Source: Acetobacteraceae bacterium (GTDB lineage Bacteria > Pseudomonadota > Alphaproteobacteria > Acetobacterales > Acetobacteraceae). From it: a stretch of DNA of 46,983 nt. A program made the position numbers and the translations under genes. The DNA lies in NCBI GenBank assembly GCA_030041255.1, contig JASHOF010000032.1, positions 1-46,983 of the forward strand, in the 5' to 3' direction. Numbering within the stretch: position 1 is the stretch's first letter; each line of letters begins with the position of its first letter. The notes under the pieces are model-generated. The model was not told where the DNA came from. It ran no database searches and worked only from the letters and a program-made list of their open reading frames with translations. Shown here in pieces: positions 28,451-37,491 of the stretch.

Positions 28451-29746
28451 TTACTGAATAGTCTGTCCGCCGGCGCCGGGCCGCTTCGCCAGCGCCCTCC
28501 TGAAGAAATCCCGGCCTCCGAAATTGCCCGACTTGAGCGCCAACAACAGCGGCACCGCACCGCCCTCCGCATAGGTCCACGGCACGCCGGGAGAGATTTC
28601 GCTCCCGATCCGAAGTCGCCGCACGCCAAGCCGCGCCACCACTGCGCCGGCGGTCTCCCCGCCCGCTACCACGAGCCGCGTCACGCCCCGCCGCACCAGC
28701 CCTTCCGCAATCATGGCCAGAGCCTGCTCTATCAACAGGCCCGCCTCGCTCCGTCCGAGCGCCTTCTGAACGGCAGCCACGCGCGCCGGCGGCGCCGACG
28801 CCGCGATCAGCAGCGGTGCATCGCCGGTCCGCTCCGCCGCCCACAGGAGCGCCTGCTCCGCCAGGCTGGCCGCCTCCGGTCGAGCAAGCGGATCCATCAT
28901 GTAGGTCGGAAGCGCCGCCGCCGCGATCTGCTCCAGCGTGGCCGGCGAGCACGAACCGGCAATGATCGCTGCCGGCCCGGCCAGCACCGGCAGCTCGGCC
29001 GGACTTCCCGCCTCCGTCAGCAGGCCGGCGCGGCGAAAATTCTCCGCCACCCCCTGCGCTACGCCCGATCCGCCGGTGATCAGCGCATGGGTCGCCGCAG
29101 CCGCGCCAATGGCAAGAAGATCCGCGTCGGTAACCGCATCGACGATCGCATAGCGCCGCCCGGAGTCTGCCAGCGCCTGCATGGCCGATCGGATCGCCGC
29201 CGCTCCCTTCGCCACCGTGCCGTAGGCTACGAGACCGACCCCGCCCCTGGTCTGGCGGCCAAGAACCCGCACCAGATTGGCGTCGCGCATCGGCGTCAGC
29301 GGATGGTTCTCCATGCCGCTCTCGTTCAGCAGCGCCGATCCGACGAACAGGTGTCCCTGGTACACAGTCCGCCCGTTGGCCGGGAAGGCCGGGCAGGCCA
29401 GCGCGAAACGGCTCCCAAGCGCTTCCAGGAGCGCATCCGCCACCGGGCCGATATTGCCCGCATCCGTGCTGTCGAACGTCGAGCAGTATTTGAAGAAGAA
29501 CTGCCGGCATCCCACCCCTCTCAGCCATGCCAACGCGGCGAGGCTTTCCCTTGCGGCCTCTGTCGCCGGCGCCGTGCGCGACTTGAGCGAGACCACCACG
29601 GCATCGAGATCCGCAGCCGTCTCGCCCTCCCGCGGCACGCCGATCATCTGCGCCGTCCGCATTCCTCCATTCACCAGCATCAGTCCGAGATCCGTCGCCC
29701 CGGTGAAGTCGTCGGCAATCGCTCCCAGCAACGGCACGGCCCTCAT
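28451..29746 (-). CDS. Four-carbon acid sugar kinase family protein (OtnK/DUF1537)
   Basis: The family phosphorylates 3-oxo-tetronates or related C4 sugar acids at O4 as part of acid-sugar degradation. The opening LLGAIADDFTGATDLGLMLVNGGM and FFFKYCSTFDSTDAGNIGPVADALL are family signatures, CPAFPANGRTVYQGHLFVG and NHPLTPMRDANLVRVLGRQ bind substrate, and VVAGGETAGAVV in the C-terminal half is the nucleotide-binding loop. Length 431 is usual. The aldolase and isomerase partners normally found beside otnK are not nearby, so the natural substrate is uncertain. It lies 36 nt after the glycosyltransferase gene on the same strand. Confidence 0.87.
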   Translation of the reverse strand: MRAVPLLGAIADDFTGATDLGLMLVNGGMRTAQMIGVPREGETAADLDAVVVSLKSRTAPATEAARESLAALAWLRGVGCRQFFFKYCSTFDSTDAGNIGPVADALLEALGSRFALACPAFPANGRTVYQGHLFVGSALLNESGMENHPLTPMRDANLVRVLGRQTRGGVGLVAYGTVAKGAAAIRSAMQALADSGRRYAIVDAVTDADLLAIGAAAATHALITGGSGVAQGVAENFRRAGLLTEAGSPAELPVLAGPAAIIAGSCSPATLEQIAAAALPTYMMDPLARPEAASLAEQALLWAAERTGDAPLLIAASAPPARVAAVQKALGRSEAGLLIEQALAMIAEGLVRRGVTRLVVAGGETAGAVVARLGVRRLRIGSEISPGVPWTYAEGGAVPLLLALKSGNFGGRDFFRRALAKRPGAGGQTIQ

Positions 29747-29782
29747 CCTTTTCCTTGTTGCGCTCTCCGCCCGATGCGCGAT

Positions 29783-30793
29783 TCAAGAGAGCGCCGCAAG
29801 CAGCCGCTCGCGCACGTCCTTCTCCGTCGGCAGCAGCTTGCCGGCCTGCCACGCGGCCTCCGCCATCGAGGCCCGCAGGTCCCGATCGAAGATCAGCCTT
29901 CTCAGCGCCTTGGCAAGCTGCACATGATCGTCGGGCGGAGCGATCGCGCCGGCCGCGGCCGGAATCGCCGGTACACTCTTCGCATCGCCGGCAATCGCCA
30001 CCGGCAGGCCGCGCTTCATCGCGGCGGCCGTTACCATCCCGTAACCCAGGCTCACCGCGGCGGTGGCGAAAAGATCGCTCCGCAGCCACAGCGCCTCTTC
30101 GTCGGCATCACCGGGATGGAATGCGCAACAGACGCGCGTCCGGAGGCCGAATCGTGCCGCAAGGGCAGCCAGCGTCGCCGCCTGGCGCGGATCCGTTGCC
30201 GTCGGGCCGGCGATGCACACGCGCCACTCGAGATCGAAAAGACCCGCCAGTGCTCTGAACAGCACCGCGTGCGCATGATCCGTGACCCCCGCATCGGGTG
30301 CGAAGATCACCGTTTCCCCGCCTCCCGCCCCGCCTGCGCGGGCCAGTTCCGGCGTCGGCGGCTCGACCACCGTGATCCGCTCCCGCGGCACCGCCGCACC
30401 CGCCGCGATCGCATCGGCCGCCGCCTCGCTGCTGGCCAGGATCAGGGGTGCCGACGCCAGCGCCTCTTTCTCGCTCGCTGCCCGCGCCGCATCGGCATCG
30501 GTGCACCCGGGAGCCGAGGCAGGCGGCTCATGGATCAGGATGGCCGCGCGCCGCTCGGCAAAAACGGCGGCCATCGGAGCGAAGGCAAAGAGCGCCGTGC
30601 CCGCAATCAAGGGGCGCGCATCCGCATCCAGCGCCTCCCATCCTGCCCGCGCCGATCCCCACGCTTCTCCATCCGCAACCGCCGCGCTGCCGGCGATCGG
30701 CACCACCGCCGCCCCGAGCGTCGCCGCGAGCCGCCTGGCATAAAGATCCGCCCGGCAGGGGCGCTCGCCGGCTGCGAACAGCACGAATGACAT
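29783..30793 (-). CDS. Putative GT-B glycosyltransferase (family 4-like)
   Basis: The product (336 residues) has two Rossmann-like halves. The C-terminal half is the more telling: WRVCIAGPTATDPRQAATLAALAARFGL, then LWLRSDLFATAAVSLGYGMVTAAAMKRGLPVAIAGDAKSVPAI, which fits the GT4 pattern of a donor-binding loop with a Gly-rich turn, although the usual catalytic E-x7-E is degraded (the second half reads GYGMVTAAAMKRG). The acceptor and donor are unknown. It begins 18 nt after glcB and may be co-transcribed. A weak or inactive transferase is possible. Confidence 0.65.
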   Translation of the reverse strand: MSFVLFAAGERPCRADLYARRLAATLGAAVVPIAGSAAVADGEAWGSARAGWEALDADARPLIAGTALFAFAPMAAVFAERRAAILIHEPPASAPGCTDADAARAASEKEALASAPLILASSEAAADAIAAGAAVPRERITVVEPPTPELARAGGAGGGETVIFAPDAGVTDHAHAVLFRALAGLFDLEWRVCIAGPTATDPRQAATLAALAARFGLRTRVCCAFHPGDADEEALWLRSDLFATAAVSLGYGMVTAAAMKRGLPVAIAGDAKSVPAIPAAAGAIAPPDDHVQLAKALRRLIFDRDLRASMAEAAWQAGKLLPTEKDVRERLLAALS

Positions 30794-30811
30794 CGCGCTT
30801 CGCGCCGCCGC

Positions 30812-32989
30812 TCAGGTTTCCGTTTTCGCCGCGCCCGCCTTCACCTCTCTGCGATGCGCATGCAGGATCGACTCGGTATAGCCGTTCGGCTGTTCGCGCC
30901 CCTTCAGTACCAGCGCGCAGGCGGCGCGGAAGGCCGGCCCGTCGAAACCCGGTGCCATCGGACGGTAGAGCGGATCCGCCGCGTTCTGCCGGTCCACCAC
31001 GGCCGCCATTCGCCGCAGCGTTTTCATGACCTGTTCGCGTGAGACGACCCCCTGATGAAGCCAGTTGGCGATGTGCTGGCTCGAGATGCGCAGCGTCGCC
31101 CGGTCTTCCATGAGCCCGACATCATGAATGTCCGGCACCTTCGAGCAGCCGATCCCCTGGTCGATCCAGCGGACCACGTAGCCCAGGATGCCTTGTGCGT
31201 TGTTGTCCAGCTCTTCCTGGATCTCCTCCGCCGGGAAGTTGGTTCCGGTTGCCGTCGGGATGCTCAGGATCTGGGCGAGCGTGGCGCGGTGCCTGCCCGT
31301 CAGCTCCGCCTGGCGCGCCGGCACATCCACCTCGTGGTAATGCAGCGCATGCAGCGTCGCCGCCGTCGGCGAAGGCACCCAGGTCGTGCTGGCGCCCGCC
31401 TTCGGATGCGCAATCTTCTGCTCCAGCATGTCCTTCATCCGATCGGGCATCGCCCACATGCCCTTGCCGATCTCCGCCTTTCCCGCCAGGCCCGAGGCCA
31501 GCCCGACATCGACGTTCCAGTCCTCGTAGGCCAGCATCCACGGCGCCGTCTTCATGGCGTTCTTGCGCAGCATCGGCCCGGCTTCCATCGAGGTGTGGAT
31601 TTCGTCGCCGGTGCGGTCCAGGAACCCGGTGTTGATGAACACCACCCTCTCCTTCGCCGCCTGGATGCACCCCTTGAGATTGACCGTCGTCCGCCGCTCC
31701 TCGTCCATGATCCCGAGTTTCACCGTATTGCGCGGCAACAGCAGCATCTCCTCGACCCGTCCGAACAGCGCAGTGCAGAACGCCACCTCGTCGGGGCCGT
31801 GCATCTTCGGCTTGACGACGTAGATCGCTCCGCTCCGGCTGTTGCGGAACGCGGCCTGGCCGTTCAGGTCATGCATGCCGATCAGCACGCTGACCGCGGC
31901 ATCCAGGATCCCCTCCGGCGTCTCACCCGCCGGGCCGAGCACCGCATCGGTCATCATGTGGTGGCCGACAGTGCGCACCAGGAGCAGGCTTCTCCCGGGC
32001 AAGCTGAACTCTTGCCCGTCCGGCGCGGTGTAGCTGCGGTCCCGGGCCAGCCTTCGCGCAACCTCCTTGCCGTTCTTTTCGAAGCGCGCCGAAAGGCTGC
32101 CCCGCATCAGCCCGAGCCAGTTGCGGTAGGCGAGCACCTTGTCCTCGGCGTCCACCGCGGCGATCGAGTCCTCGAGATCGATGATCGTCGTCAGCGCCGC
32201 CTCGATCAGGATGTCGGCAATCCCGGCGCGATCGGTCCGCCCGATCGAGTGAGTCGGATCGAGCCGAAGCTCGAGATGCAGCCGATGGTGGCGCAGCAGC
32301 ATCGCCTCCGGCCTGGCCGGATCGCCACGGAAGCCCACGAACTGCTCGGGCGCTGCGAGGCCCGCCGTCCTGCCGTCCTCACGCAGGACGCCAAGCCGTC
32401 CTCCCTCGACGCGATAAGCGATCGCATCGCCGTGGCTGCCGAAGGCAAGCCGGGCATAGCGGTCGAGCAGCTCTCGCCCGCGCGCGATGACGCGCGCCCC
32501 GCGCACCGGGTTATAGCTGTCCCCACGCGCCGCACCTCCCTCCTCGCCGATCGCGTCGGTGCCGTAGAGGGCGTCATAGAGGCTGCCCCAACGCGCATTG
32601 GCGGCATTCAGCGTATAGCGCGCATTCATCACCGGCACGACGAGCTGCGGCCCTGCCATCTCGGCAATCTCGGGATCGACGCCGCTCGTCTCGATCGAAA
32701 AATCCTCGGGCTCAGGCTGGAGATAGCCGATCTCGCCGAGGAAGCGCTGATACTCTGCCGCATCGAACGGGCTGCCGCGCGTCGCGCGGTGCCAGCCGTC
32801 CAGGCGCGTCTGCAGCATGGCCCGCTTCTCGATCAGGGCCTGGTTCTCCGGGCCGAACTCGCCAAGCAGCCGCGCAAATCCGTTCCAGAACGCCTCCGTG
32901 TCGAGGCCGGTCTCGGGCAGCGCCTCGTCGTTCACGAACTCGTAGAGCACCCGCGCAATCCTCAGTCCGCTGGCGTTGATCCGTTGCAT
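30812..32989 (-). CDS. glcB: Malate synthase G
   Basis: GlcB condenses glyoxylate with acetyl-CoA to malate. The start [20 protein letters not shown] follows GGGAGAAGGGG and gives 725 residues, near E. coli GlcB (723). Conserved segments are [105 protein letters not shown] with [23 protein letters not shown], and the C-terminal [36 protein letters not shown]. The catalytic Asp lies in the [11 protein letters not shown] segment. A long upstream extension of the frame is not used. No isocitrate lyase is in view. Confidence 0.97.
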   Translation of the reverse strand: MQRINASGLRIARVLYEFVNDEALPETGLDTEAFWNGFARLLGEFGPENQALIEKRAMLQTRLDGWHRATRGSPFDAAEYQRFLGEIGYLQPEPEDFSIETSGVDPEIAEMAGPQLVVPVMNARYTLNAANARWGSLYDALYGTDAIGEEGGAARGDSYNPVRGARVIARGRELLDRYARLAFGSHGDAIAYRVEGGRLGVLREDGRTAGLAAPEQFVGFRGDPARPEAMLLRHHRLHLELRLDPTHSIGRTDRAGIADILIEAALTTIIDLEDSIAAVDAEDKVLAYRNWLGLMRGSLSARFEKNGKEVARRLARDRSYTAPDGQEFSLPGRSLLLVRTVGHHMMTDAVLGPAGETPEGILDAAVSVLIGMHDLNGQAAFRNSRSGAIYVVKPKMHGPDEVAFCTALFGRVEEMLLLPRNTVKLGIMDEERRTTVNLKGCIQAAKERVVFINTGFLDRTGDEIHTSMEAGPMLRKNAMKTAPWMLAYEDWNVDVGLASGLAGKAEIGKGMWAMPDRMKDMLEQKIAHPKAGASTTWVPSPTAATLHALHYHEVDVPARQAELTGRHRATLAQILSIPTATGTNFPAEEIQEELDNNAQGILGYVVRWIDQGIGCSKVPDIHDVGLMEDRATLRISSQHIANWLHQGVVSREQVMKTLRRMAAVVDRQNAADPLYRPMAPGFDGPAFRAACALVLKGREQPNGYTESILHAHRREVKAGAAKTET

Positions 32990-33101
32990 CCCCTTCTCCC
33001 TCGATCGCCCGCACGCAGCCGGCCCTGGGCCGCCCCAGCCGCCGGGAATGCCGGTCATGAAAAGCCGAATACGTCGCGATGGGCGTGCCGCCTGCCGGTC
33101 C

Positions 33102-34325
33102 TCAGCTCCCCGCCACCAGCCCGAAAGCGCTCTCTCTCTCAGCCATGTAGTCGCGGGTGATCGCAACCGAGTCGACCCGCCGGGCAAGCTGGAGCTGGAA
33201 GACCATCAGATCGTCGAAGCGGAAGCCCATCTCGCTGCCGGCCAGGTAGAACTCCCACATCCGGCAGAATCGTTCGTCATAAATGTCGCGCAGCAGTCCC
33301 TTTTTGTCGAGGAAGCGCTCGCGCCAGCAGCGCAGCGTTTCCGCATAATGCAGGCGCAGGATCTCGATGTCCGTCACCCAGAGCCCCGCCTGCTCGACCG
33401 CCGGCAGGACTTCCGAGAGGGCCGGGATATAGCCGCCGGGGAAGATGTATTTGCGGGTCCAGCTATTCGTCAGCCCCGGCCCGCTCATCCGTCCGATGGC
33501 ATGGATGAGGGCCACTCCGTCCGGCTCGAGCAGCCGCGCCACGGTGCGGAAGAAGGTCCGATAATAAGGAGTGCCGACATGCTCGAACATGCCGACCGAG
33601 ACGATCCGGTCATAGCGGCCGGTGACCTCGCGATAATCGGCGAGCGAGAACGTGACCCGCTCGGCAAGACCGAGCGCGGCGGCCCGGGCATTCGCTCGCG
33701 CGTGCTGCTCGCTCGAGAGCGTGATACCGTGCACAGTCACATCTTCAAGGCGCGCCAGCGTCAGCGCCAACCCGCCCCAGCCGCTGCCGATGTCGAGGAT
33801 CTTCTGGCCCGGCGCCAGCAGCAGCTTCGCTGCGATGTGCCGCTGCTTGGCCGCCTGCGCGGCATCCAGGCTCATCCCGGGGGCGGCAAAATAGGCGCAG
33901 GAATAGTTGAGATCCGGGTCGAGGAAGAGACGGAACAGCGTTTCCGAAAGATCGTAATGGTGGGCAACGTTCCGTCGTGCCCGCCCGAGCGGGTTGTGCT
34001 GCTGGAACTGCCGCGCGATGGCGCGCCAGGCACGCGCCAGGGACCGCCGCCCGGCCGGGCGGCGATGGCCGAGATTCCGGCCGCAGAGCGCAAAGAGTTC
34101 GGAAAGCGTCCCCTTCTCGAGCGTGAGCGTGCCGTCCATGTAGGCTTCGCCGAAACAGAGCCCGGGATTGAGCGCCACCTTGAACAGGCTGGCGCGGCTC
34201 GTGAACCGGATCACGATCTCCGGCAAGCCCGGCTCAGGCGTGCCGAACGAGAGCGTCCTTCCGCCGGCGGTGTGAACCGTGAGGCTGCCTTGGCGAATGA
34301 AGCCCGCGAGCATGCGCTCCAGCAT
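33102..34325 (-). CDS. cfa: Cyclopropane-fatty-acyl-phospholipid synthase
   Basis: Cfa adds a methylene from S-adenosylmethionine across double bonds of membrane phospholipid acyl chains. The SAM loop [14 protein letters not shown] and the preceding [28 protein letters not shown] are diagnostic; [10 protein letters not shown] and [21 protein letters not shown] follow, with the C-terminal [16 protein letters not shown]. The start (ATG 34325, [15 protein letters not shown]) follows GGGAG. At 407 residues it is typical. glcB lies 112 nt downstream on the same strand, probably in a separate unit. Confidence 0.95.
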   Translation of the reverse strand: MLERMLAGFIRQGSLTVHTAGGRTLSFGTPEPGLPEIVIRFTSRASLFKVALNPGLCFGEAYMDGTLTLEKGTLSELFALCGRNLGHRRPAGRRSLARAWRAIARQFQQHNPLGRARRNVAHHYDLSETLFRLFLDPDLNYSCAYFAAPGMSLDAAQAAKQRHIAAKLLLAPGQKILDIGSGWGGLALTLARLEDVTVHGITLSSEQHARANARAAALGLAERVTFSLADYREVTGRYDRIVSVGMFEHVGTPYYRTFFRTVARLLEPDGVALIHAIGRMSGPGLTNSWTRKYIFPGGYIPALSEVLPAVEQAGLWVTDIEILRLHYAETLRCWRERFLDKKGLLRDIYDERFCRMWEFYLAGSEMGFRFDDLMVFQLQLARRVDSVAITRDYMAERESAFGLVAGS

Positions 34326-34418
34326 GGCAGTCTCCCTCCCCGGCCCGCGCTTGCCAACCAGGCCATGATACCGTCCTCTCCGCTGCCGGAATAGAGAGAG
34401 CACAAGGAGAGAAAGCCG

Positions 34419-34970
34419 ATGAGCCGCTTGCCGCCGATCGCGCCGGAGGCACTGGATCCGACACAGCGCCGCGTCTTCGACGCGGTGCTGAGCGGCCCGC
34501 GCAAGAGCGTGCCGGCCCCGGTCAGGATCTGGCTCAGGAGCCCCGGGCTCGCCGATCCGGCGCAGCGTCTCGGCGCTTTCCTCCGCTTCGAATCCGTGCT
34601 GCCGGCAAAGCTTCGCGAGCTTGCCATCCTGCTGACCGCGCGCGCCACCACCGCCCAGTATGAATGGTCCATGCATCGCCCGCTCGCCGAGAAGGCCGGG
34701 CTCGCACCCGCCATCATCGAAGCGATTGCCGCCCGCACGCCGCCCCGCTTCGAAGACGCCGACGAAGCGCTGACCTGCGAGATCGCGACGGCTCTCACCC
34801 GCAGCGTCACTCTCGACGACGCCCTCTACGCACAGGGGCTGGCGCGATTCGGCGAACGCGGCCTCGTCGAGTTCGTGGTCCTGGTCGGCTACTACACGAT
34901 GGTCGCCATGACCCTGAACGCATTCCAGGCAGACTTGCCGGAAGGGGTGAATCCACCGCTTTCCGGGTGA
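34419..34970 (+). CDS. Carboxymuconolactone decarboxylase family protein
   Basis: The all-helical 183-residue product carries the family core LPAKLRELAILLTARATTAQYEWSMHRPLAEKAGL, with the Glu, Tyr-Glu-Trp and His of this subgroup. The CxxC pair of AhpD peroxidases is missing, so a thiol peroxidase role is unlikely. VGYYTMVAMTLNAFQ near the end matches the last conserved helix. ACAAGGAGAG just upstream (34401-34410) supports the start. It diverges from cfa by 93 nt. The reaction is unknown. Confidence 0.85.
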   Translation: MSRLPPIAPEALDPTQRRVFDAVLSGPRKSVPAPVRIWLRSPGLADPAQRLGAFLRFESVLPAKLRELAILLTARATTAQYEWSMHRPLAEKAGLAPAIIEAIAARTPPRFEDADEALTCEIATALTRSVTLDDALYAQGLARFGERGLVEFVVLVGYYTMVAMTLNAFQADLPEGVNPPLSG

Positions 34971-34983
34971 GCGGCGCCCGCTA

Positions 34984-35910
34984 TCAAGGAGCGCTCCCCC
35001 GACGATCGCTCCGCGACTCCCGACAGCCATCCGCTCCAGGCACCTCCGCCCGGTGCAGGGCGACCCCGGCGATCACCAGCAGGATGCCGAGCACCTCGAA
35101 GCGGGTCGGGATCTGCCGCAGCACCAGCACGCCGATCAGCGTCGCACAGGCCGGCAACAGGGAAAGCAGCAGCGCAAAGCTCGCTCGCGGCAGGCGACGC
35201 ATCGCAAGCTGGTCGCACACATAGGGAATGACCGAGGAGGATAGGCCGACACCCACCGCCGCCCCGAGCAGTGCGAGATTGGAAAATGCCGGCAGCGCCC
35301 CGCCGAAACCGAACGGCAGTTGCGCGATTGTCGCGACCAGCATCGCGCAGGCGAGAGCGTCGATGCCGCCCACTCCCGCGCTGCCCCCGGAAATGCGATG
35401 GCCGAGCAGGATGTAGCCGACGAACAGCGCACAGTTGGCGAACGCGCAGAGATATCCGAGCGGCTCGCCTTCCAGCCGGACCTCGGTCAGAAGCCCCACC
35501 CCTCCGACAGCCAGCAGCAGGGCTCCGAGGTTGCGCCCTGTCCGCACGCCGGCGGCCGCGACCACGATCGGGCCCAGGAACTCGATCGCGCCGACCGTCG
35601 CCAGCGGCAGGCGGGCGATCGCCTCGTAGAAGACCGTGTTCATGGCCGCGAGCACGATCCCGAGCGCCACGATGATGCGCCTTCCTCGGCCAGTGAGAAC
35701 GGCGAAGCCGCGCCAGGGCCGCCGCCAGAATGCGAAAATGCAGCCGGCCGTGGCGATCCTGAGCCAGGCAACCGCCGCCGGCGAGAGGCTTGCGAACAGC
35801 AGCACGGCGAAGCTCGGGCCGAGATAGTGGAACAGCGCGCCGACCAGGAACCAGGCCTGCGGCGGCAGGCGGTCGGTGAGCTGCACGGCAGGACGGGTGG
35901 CGATGGGCAT
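34984..35910 (-). CDS. EamA/DMT-family transporter, RhtA-like exporter
   Basis: This 308-residue inner-membrane protein has about ten hydrophobic helices arranged as two EamA repeats. NTVFYEAIARLPLATVGAIEFLGPIVVA and VGLSSSVIPYVCDQLAMRRLPRASFALLLSLLPA are close to the threonine/homoserine exporter RhtA, so export of an amino acid or related metabolite is likely. The start at 35910 (MPIATRPAVQLTD) is chosen because further upstream reading loses membrane character. The Lrp-type regulator gene diverges from it with a shared control region, a common pairing for amino-acid exporters. Confidence 0.85.
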   Translation of the reverse strand: MPIATRPAVQLTDRLPPQAWFLVGALFHYLGPSFAVLLFASLSPAAVAWLRIATAGCIFAFWRRPWRGFAVLTGRGRRIIVALGIVLAAMNTVFYEAIARLPLATVGAIEFLGPIVVAAAGVRTGRNLGALLLAVGGVGLLTEVRLEGEPLGYLCAFANCALFVGYILLGHRISGGSAGVGGIDALACAMLVATIAQLPFGFGGALPAFSNLALLGAAVGVGLSSSVIPYVCDQLAMRRLPRASFALLLSLLPACATLIGVLVLRQIPTRFEVLGILLVIAGVALHRAEVPGADGCRESRSDRRGSAP

Positions 35911-35968
35911 GCCGTGAGAATGGCAGCCGTCCGGCCACGCCTGAATGCAGAAGCGAAACCGCAATGCT

Positions 35969-35985
35969 ATATCCGCGATCGATAT
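35969..35985. promoter_or_regulatory. Inverted repeat in the exporter/regulator divergent region
   Basis: ATATC (35969-35973), seven bases, GATAT (35981-35985) form an inverted repeat between the two divergent genes. It is a candidate site for the Lrp-type regulator encoded next to it; short, so chance is possible. Confidence 0.35.
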
Positions 35986-36007
35986 GAAGCTCGCGGAGCG
36001 GAATTCC

Positions 36008-36508
36008 ATGCAGAGTGCAAGGAGTCTGGCTGACCCCCGCAACGTCGCGCTGCTGCGGCTCCTGCGCGCGGACCCGCGCCTGCCCGTCTCCGAGCTGGCG
36101 CGCCGCGTCGGCCTCTCCGCGCCGGCCGCCAGGGAGCGCATCCAGAGGCTCGAGGAGGCAGGCGTCATCGCCGGCTATCGCCTCGACCTCGATCCCGCCG
36201 CCCTCGGCTATCCCGTCCTGGCCTTCGTCCGGGTCCGTCCGGCACCGGGTCAGGTGGCCAGGGTCGCGGAACTCGCGCGCTCCCTGCCCGAGATCGTGGA
36301 ATGCCACCGCGTCACCGGCGAGGACTGCTTCGTGCTCAAGGTATACTTGCCCGGGCTCGATCGCCTCGATCAGGTGCTCGACCGGTTCCTCGCCTGCGGC
36401 CAGACCACGACCAGCATCGTGCAAAGCACGCCGGTTCCCCCGCGCGGCCTGCCACTCCCGGGGGAGGCCCGGCCCCTGGCCCCGGCGCCGATCGCGGTTC
36501 CGCCTTGA
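36008..36508 (+). CDS. Lrp/AsnC family transcriptional regulator
   Basis: The N-terminal winged-helix region VALLRLLRADPRLPVSELARRVGLSAPAARERIQRLEEAGVIAGYRLDLDP is a standard Lrp domain, followed by the RAM ligand-binding domain (LAFVRVRPAPGQVARVAELARSLPEIVECHRVTGEDCFVLKVY). The ATG at 36008 follows GGAG; ATGs at 35984 and 35945 are in frame but would overlap the likely operator. About 25 Pro-rich residues extend past the usual C-terminus. It probably controls the divergent RhtA-like exporter in response to an amino acid. Confidence 0.9.
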   Translation: MQSARSLADPRNVALLRLLRADPRLPVSELARRVGLSAPAARERIQRLEEAGVIAGYRLDLDPAALGYPVLAFVRVRPAPGQVARVAELARSLPEIVECHRVTGEDCFVLKVYLPGLDRLDQVLDRFLACGQTTTSIVQSTPVPPRGLPLPGEARPLAPAPIAVPP

Positions 36509-36533
36509 CAGGGCGGAGAGGCCGTTCTCTCTA
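36505..36533 (+). promoter_or_regulatory. Candidate promoter of tRNA-Trp and secE-nusG
   Basis: A perfect TTGACA (36505-36510) overlaps the stop codon of the Lrp-type gene; 17 nt later TCTCTA (36528-36533) is a weak -10. The spacing to the tRNA 5' end at 36555 is suitable. Confidence 0.45.
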
Positions 36534-36554
36534 GCCCGCGGCAGCCCTCCGAAG

Positions 36555-36631
36555 AGGGGTGTAGCTCAATTGGCTAGAGCGCCGGTCTCCAAAACCGGAG
36601 GTTGGGGGTTCGAGACCCTCCACCCCTGCCA
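36555..36631 (+). tRNA. tRNA-Trp (anticodon CCA)
   Basis: Acceptor AGGGGTG/CACCCCT (36555-36561 with 36621-36627), anticodon stem CCGGT/ACCGG around loop CTCCAAA with anticodon CCA at 36589-36591, T loop TTCGAGA. Unlike the other two tRNAs here, the 3' CCA (36629-36631) is encoded. It sits before secE, the common bacterial order. Confidence 0.98.
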
Positions 36632-36699
36632 GTGACGGGCGGGCCGAGCTTTGCGCCCGCCGAGCGGACCGCGGGCGATCAGGGACGAGGAGAGCAAGG

Positions 36700-36894
36700 G
36701 TGGCAGTGGATCCTGCCCGGTTCATCCGGGAGGTGCGGAGCGAGATCGCGAAGGTCACATGGCCCTCGCGCAAGGAAACGGCCGTCTCGACGGCGCTCGT
36801 CATGGCCCTGGCCGCGGCCATCGCCGTCTTCTTCCTGATCATCGACGAAATCGTCGGCTACGGGATACACAGCCTGTTCGGATTGGGAATCTAG
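36700..36894 (+). CDS. secE: Preprotein translocase subunit SecE
   Basis: SecE clamps the SecY channel in the inner membrane. The 64-residue product starts at GTG 36700 behind AGGAG and has the single-helix short form: FIREVRSEIAKVTWPSRKET, the conserved amphipathic segment with KVTWP, then one membrane helix (ALVMALAAAIAVFFLIIDEIV). Followed by nusG after 47 nt. Confidence 0.96.
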   Translation: MAVDPARFIREVRSEIAKVTWPSRKETAVSTALVMALAAAIAVFFLIIDEIVGYGIHSLFGLGI

Positions 36895-36941
36895 CCGACG
36901 TCATTGCCCTCGGGGCAAACAGGCTTCAAGGAACGAAGTGC

Positions 36942-37472
36942 ATGGCCAAGCGTTGGTACGTGGTTCACGTCTATTCCGGGTTCGAGAGGAAGATCGCGCA
37001 GGCGATCACGGAGCAGGCGGCACAGAAAGGTCTCGGCGAGCAGTTCGAGGAGGTGCTCGTGCCTTCCGAGGAGGTGGTCGAGATGCGCCGTGGCCAGAAG
37101 GTCAATGCGGCGCGCAAGTTCTTCCCGGGCTACGTTCTCGTGAAGATGGACCTCACCGACGAGGCTTGGCACCTGGTCAAGAATACGCCCAAGGTCACGG
37201 GGTTTCTCGGCAGCCGCAACAAGCCGAGCCCGATCACCGATGCCGAGGCCGAGCGCATCCTCAAGCAGGCCCGGGAAGGCGTCGAGCGGCCACGCCCTGC
37301 CGTGCTGTTCGAAGTGGGCGAGCAGGTCAGGGTGGCCGACGGGCCTTTCACCAGCTTCAACGGCACCGTCGAGGACGTGGACGAGGAGAAGGGCCGCCTC
37401 AAGGTCAGCGTTTCGATTTTCGGCCGCGCCACACCCGTCGAACTCGAATACGGCCAGGTCGAAAAACTTTAG
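36942..37472 (+). CDS. nusG: Transcription termination/antitermination protein NusG
   Basis: NusG binds RNA polymerase and links it to Rho or to the ribosome. The NGN domain is seen in WYVVHVYSGFERKIAQAI, KFFPGYVLVKMDLTDEAWHLVKNTPKVTGFLG, and the KOW domain in VRVADGPFTSFNGTVEDVDEEKGRLKVSVSIFGRATPVELEYGQVEKL. Length 176 is usual. The next gene is convergent, so the ribosomal protein genes (rplK onward) that usually follow are not adjacent here. Confidence 0.98.
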   Translation: MAKRWYVVHVYSGFERKIAQAITEQAAQKGLGEQFEEVLVPSEEVVEMRRGQKVNAARKFFPGYVLVKMDLTDEAWHLVKNTPKVTGFLGSRNKPSPITDAEAERILKQAREGVERPRPAVLFEVGEQVRVADGPFTSFNGTVEDVDEEKGRLKVSVSIFGRATPVELEYGQVEKL

Positions 37473-37491
37473 CTCCTGTCGCCGCCCCCCT

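Noticed and set aside
27627-30089. 820-codon minus-strand open frame across the histone-like and kinase genes
   Set aside because: It runs in another frame of the OtnK-like gene and antisense to the histone-like gene; low-complexity translation.
31055-33160. 701-codon plus-strand open frame opposite glcB
   Set aside because: Malate synthase G on the other strand is certain; this is its shadow.
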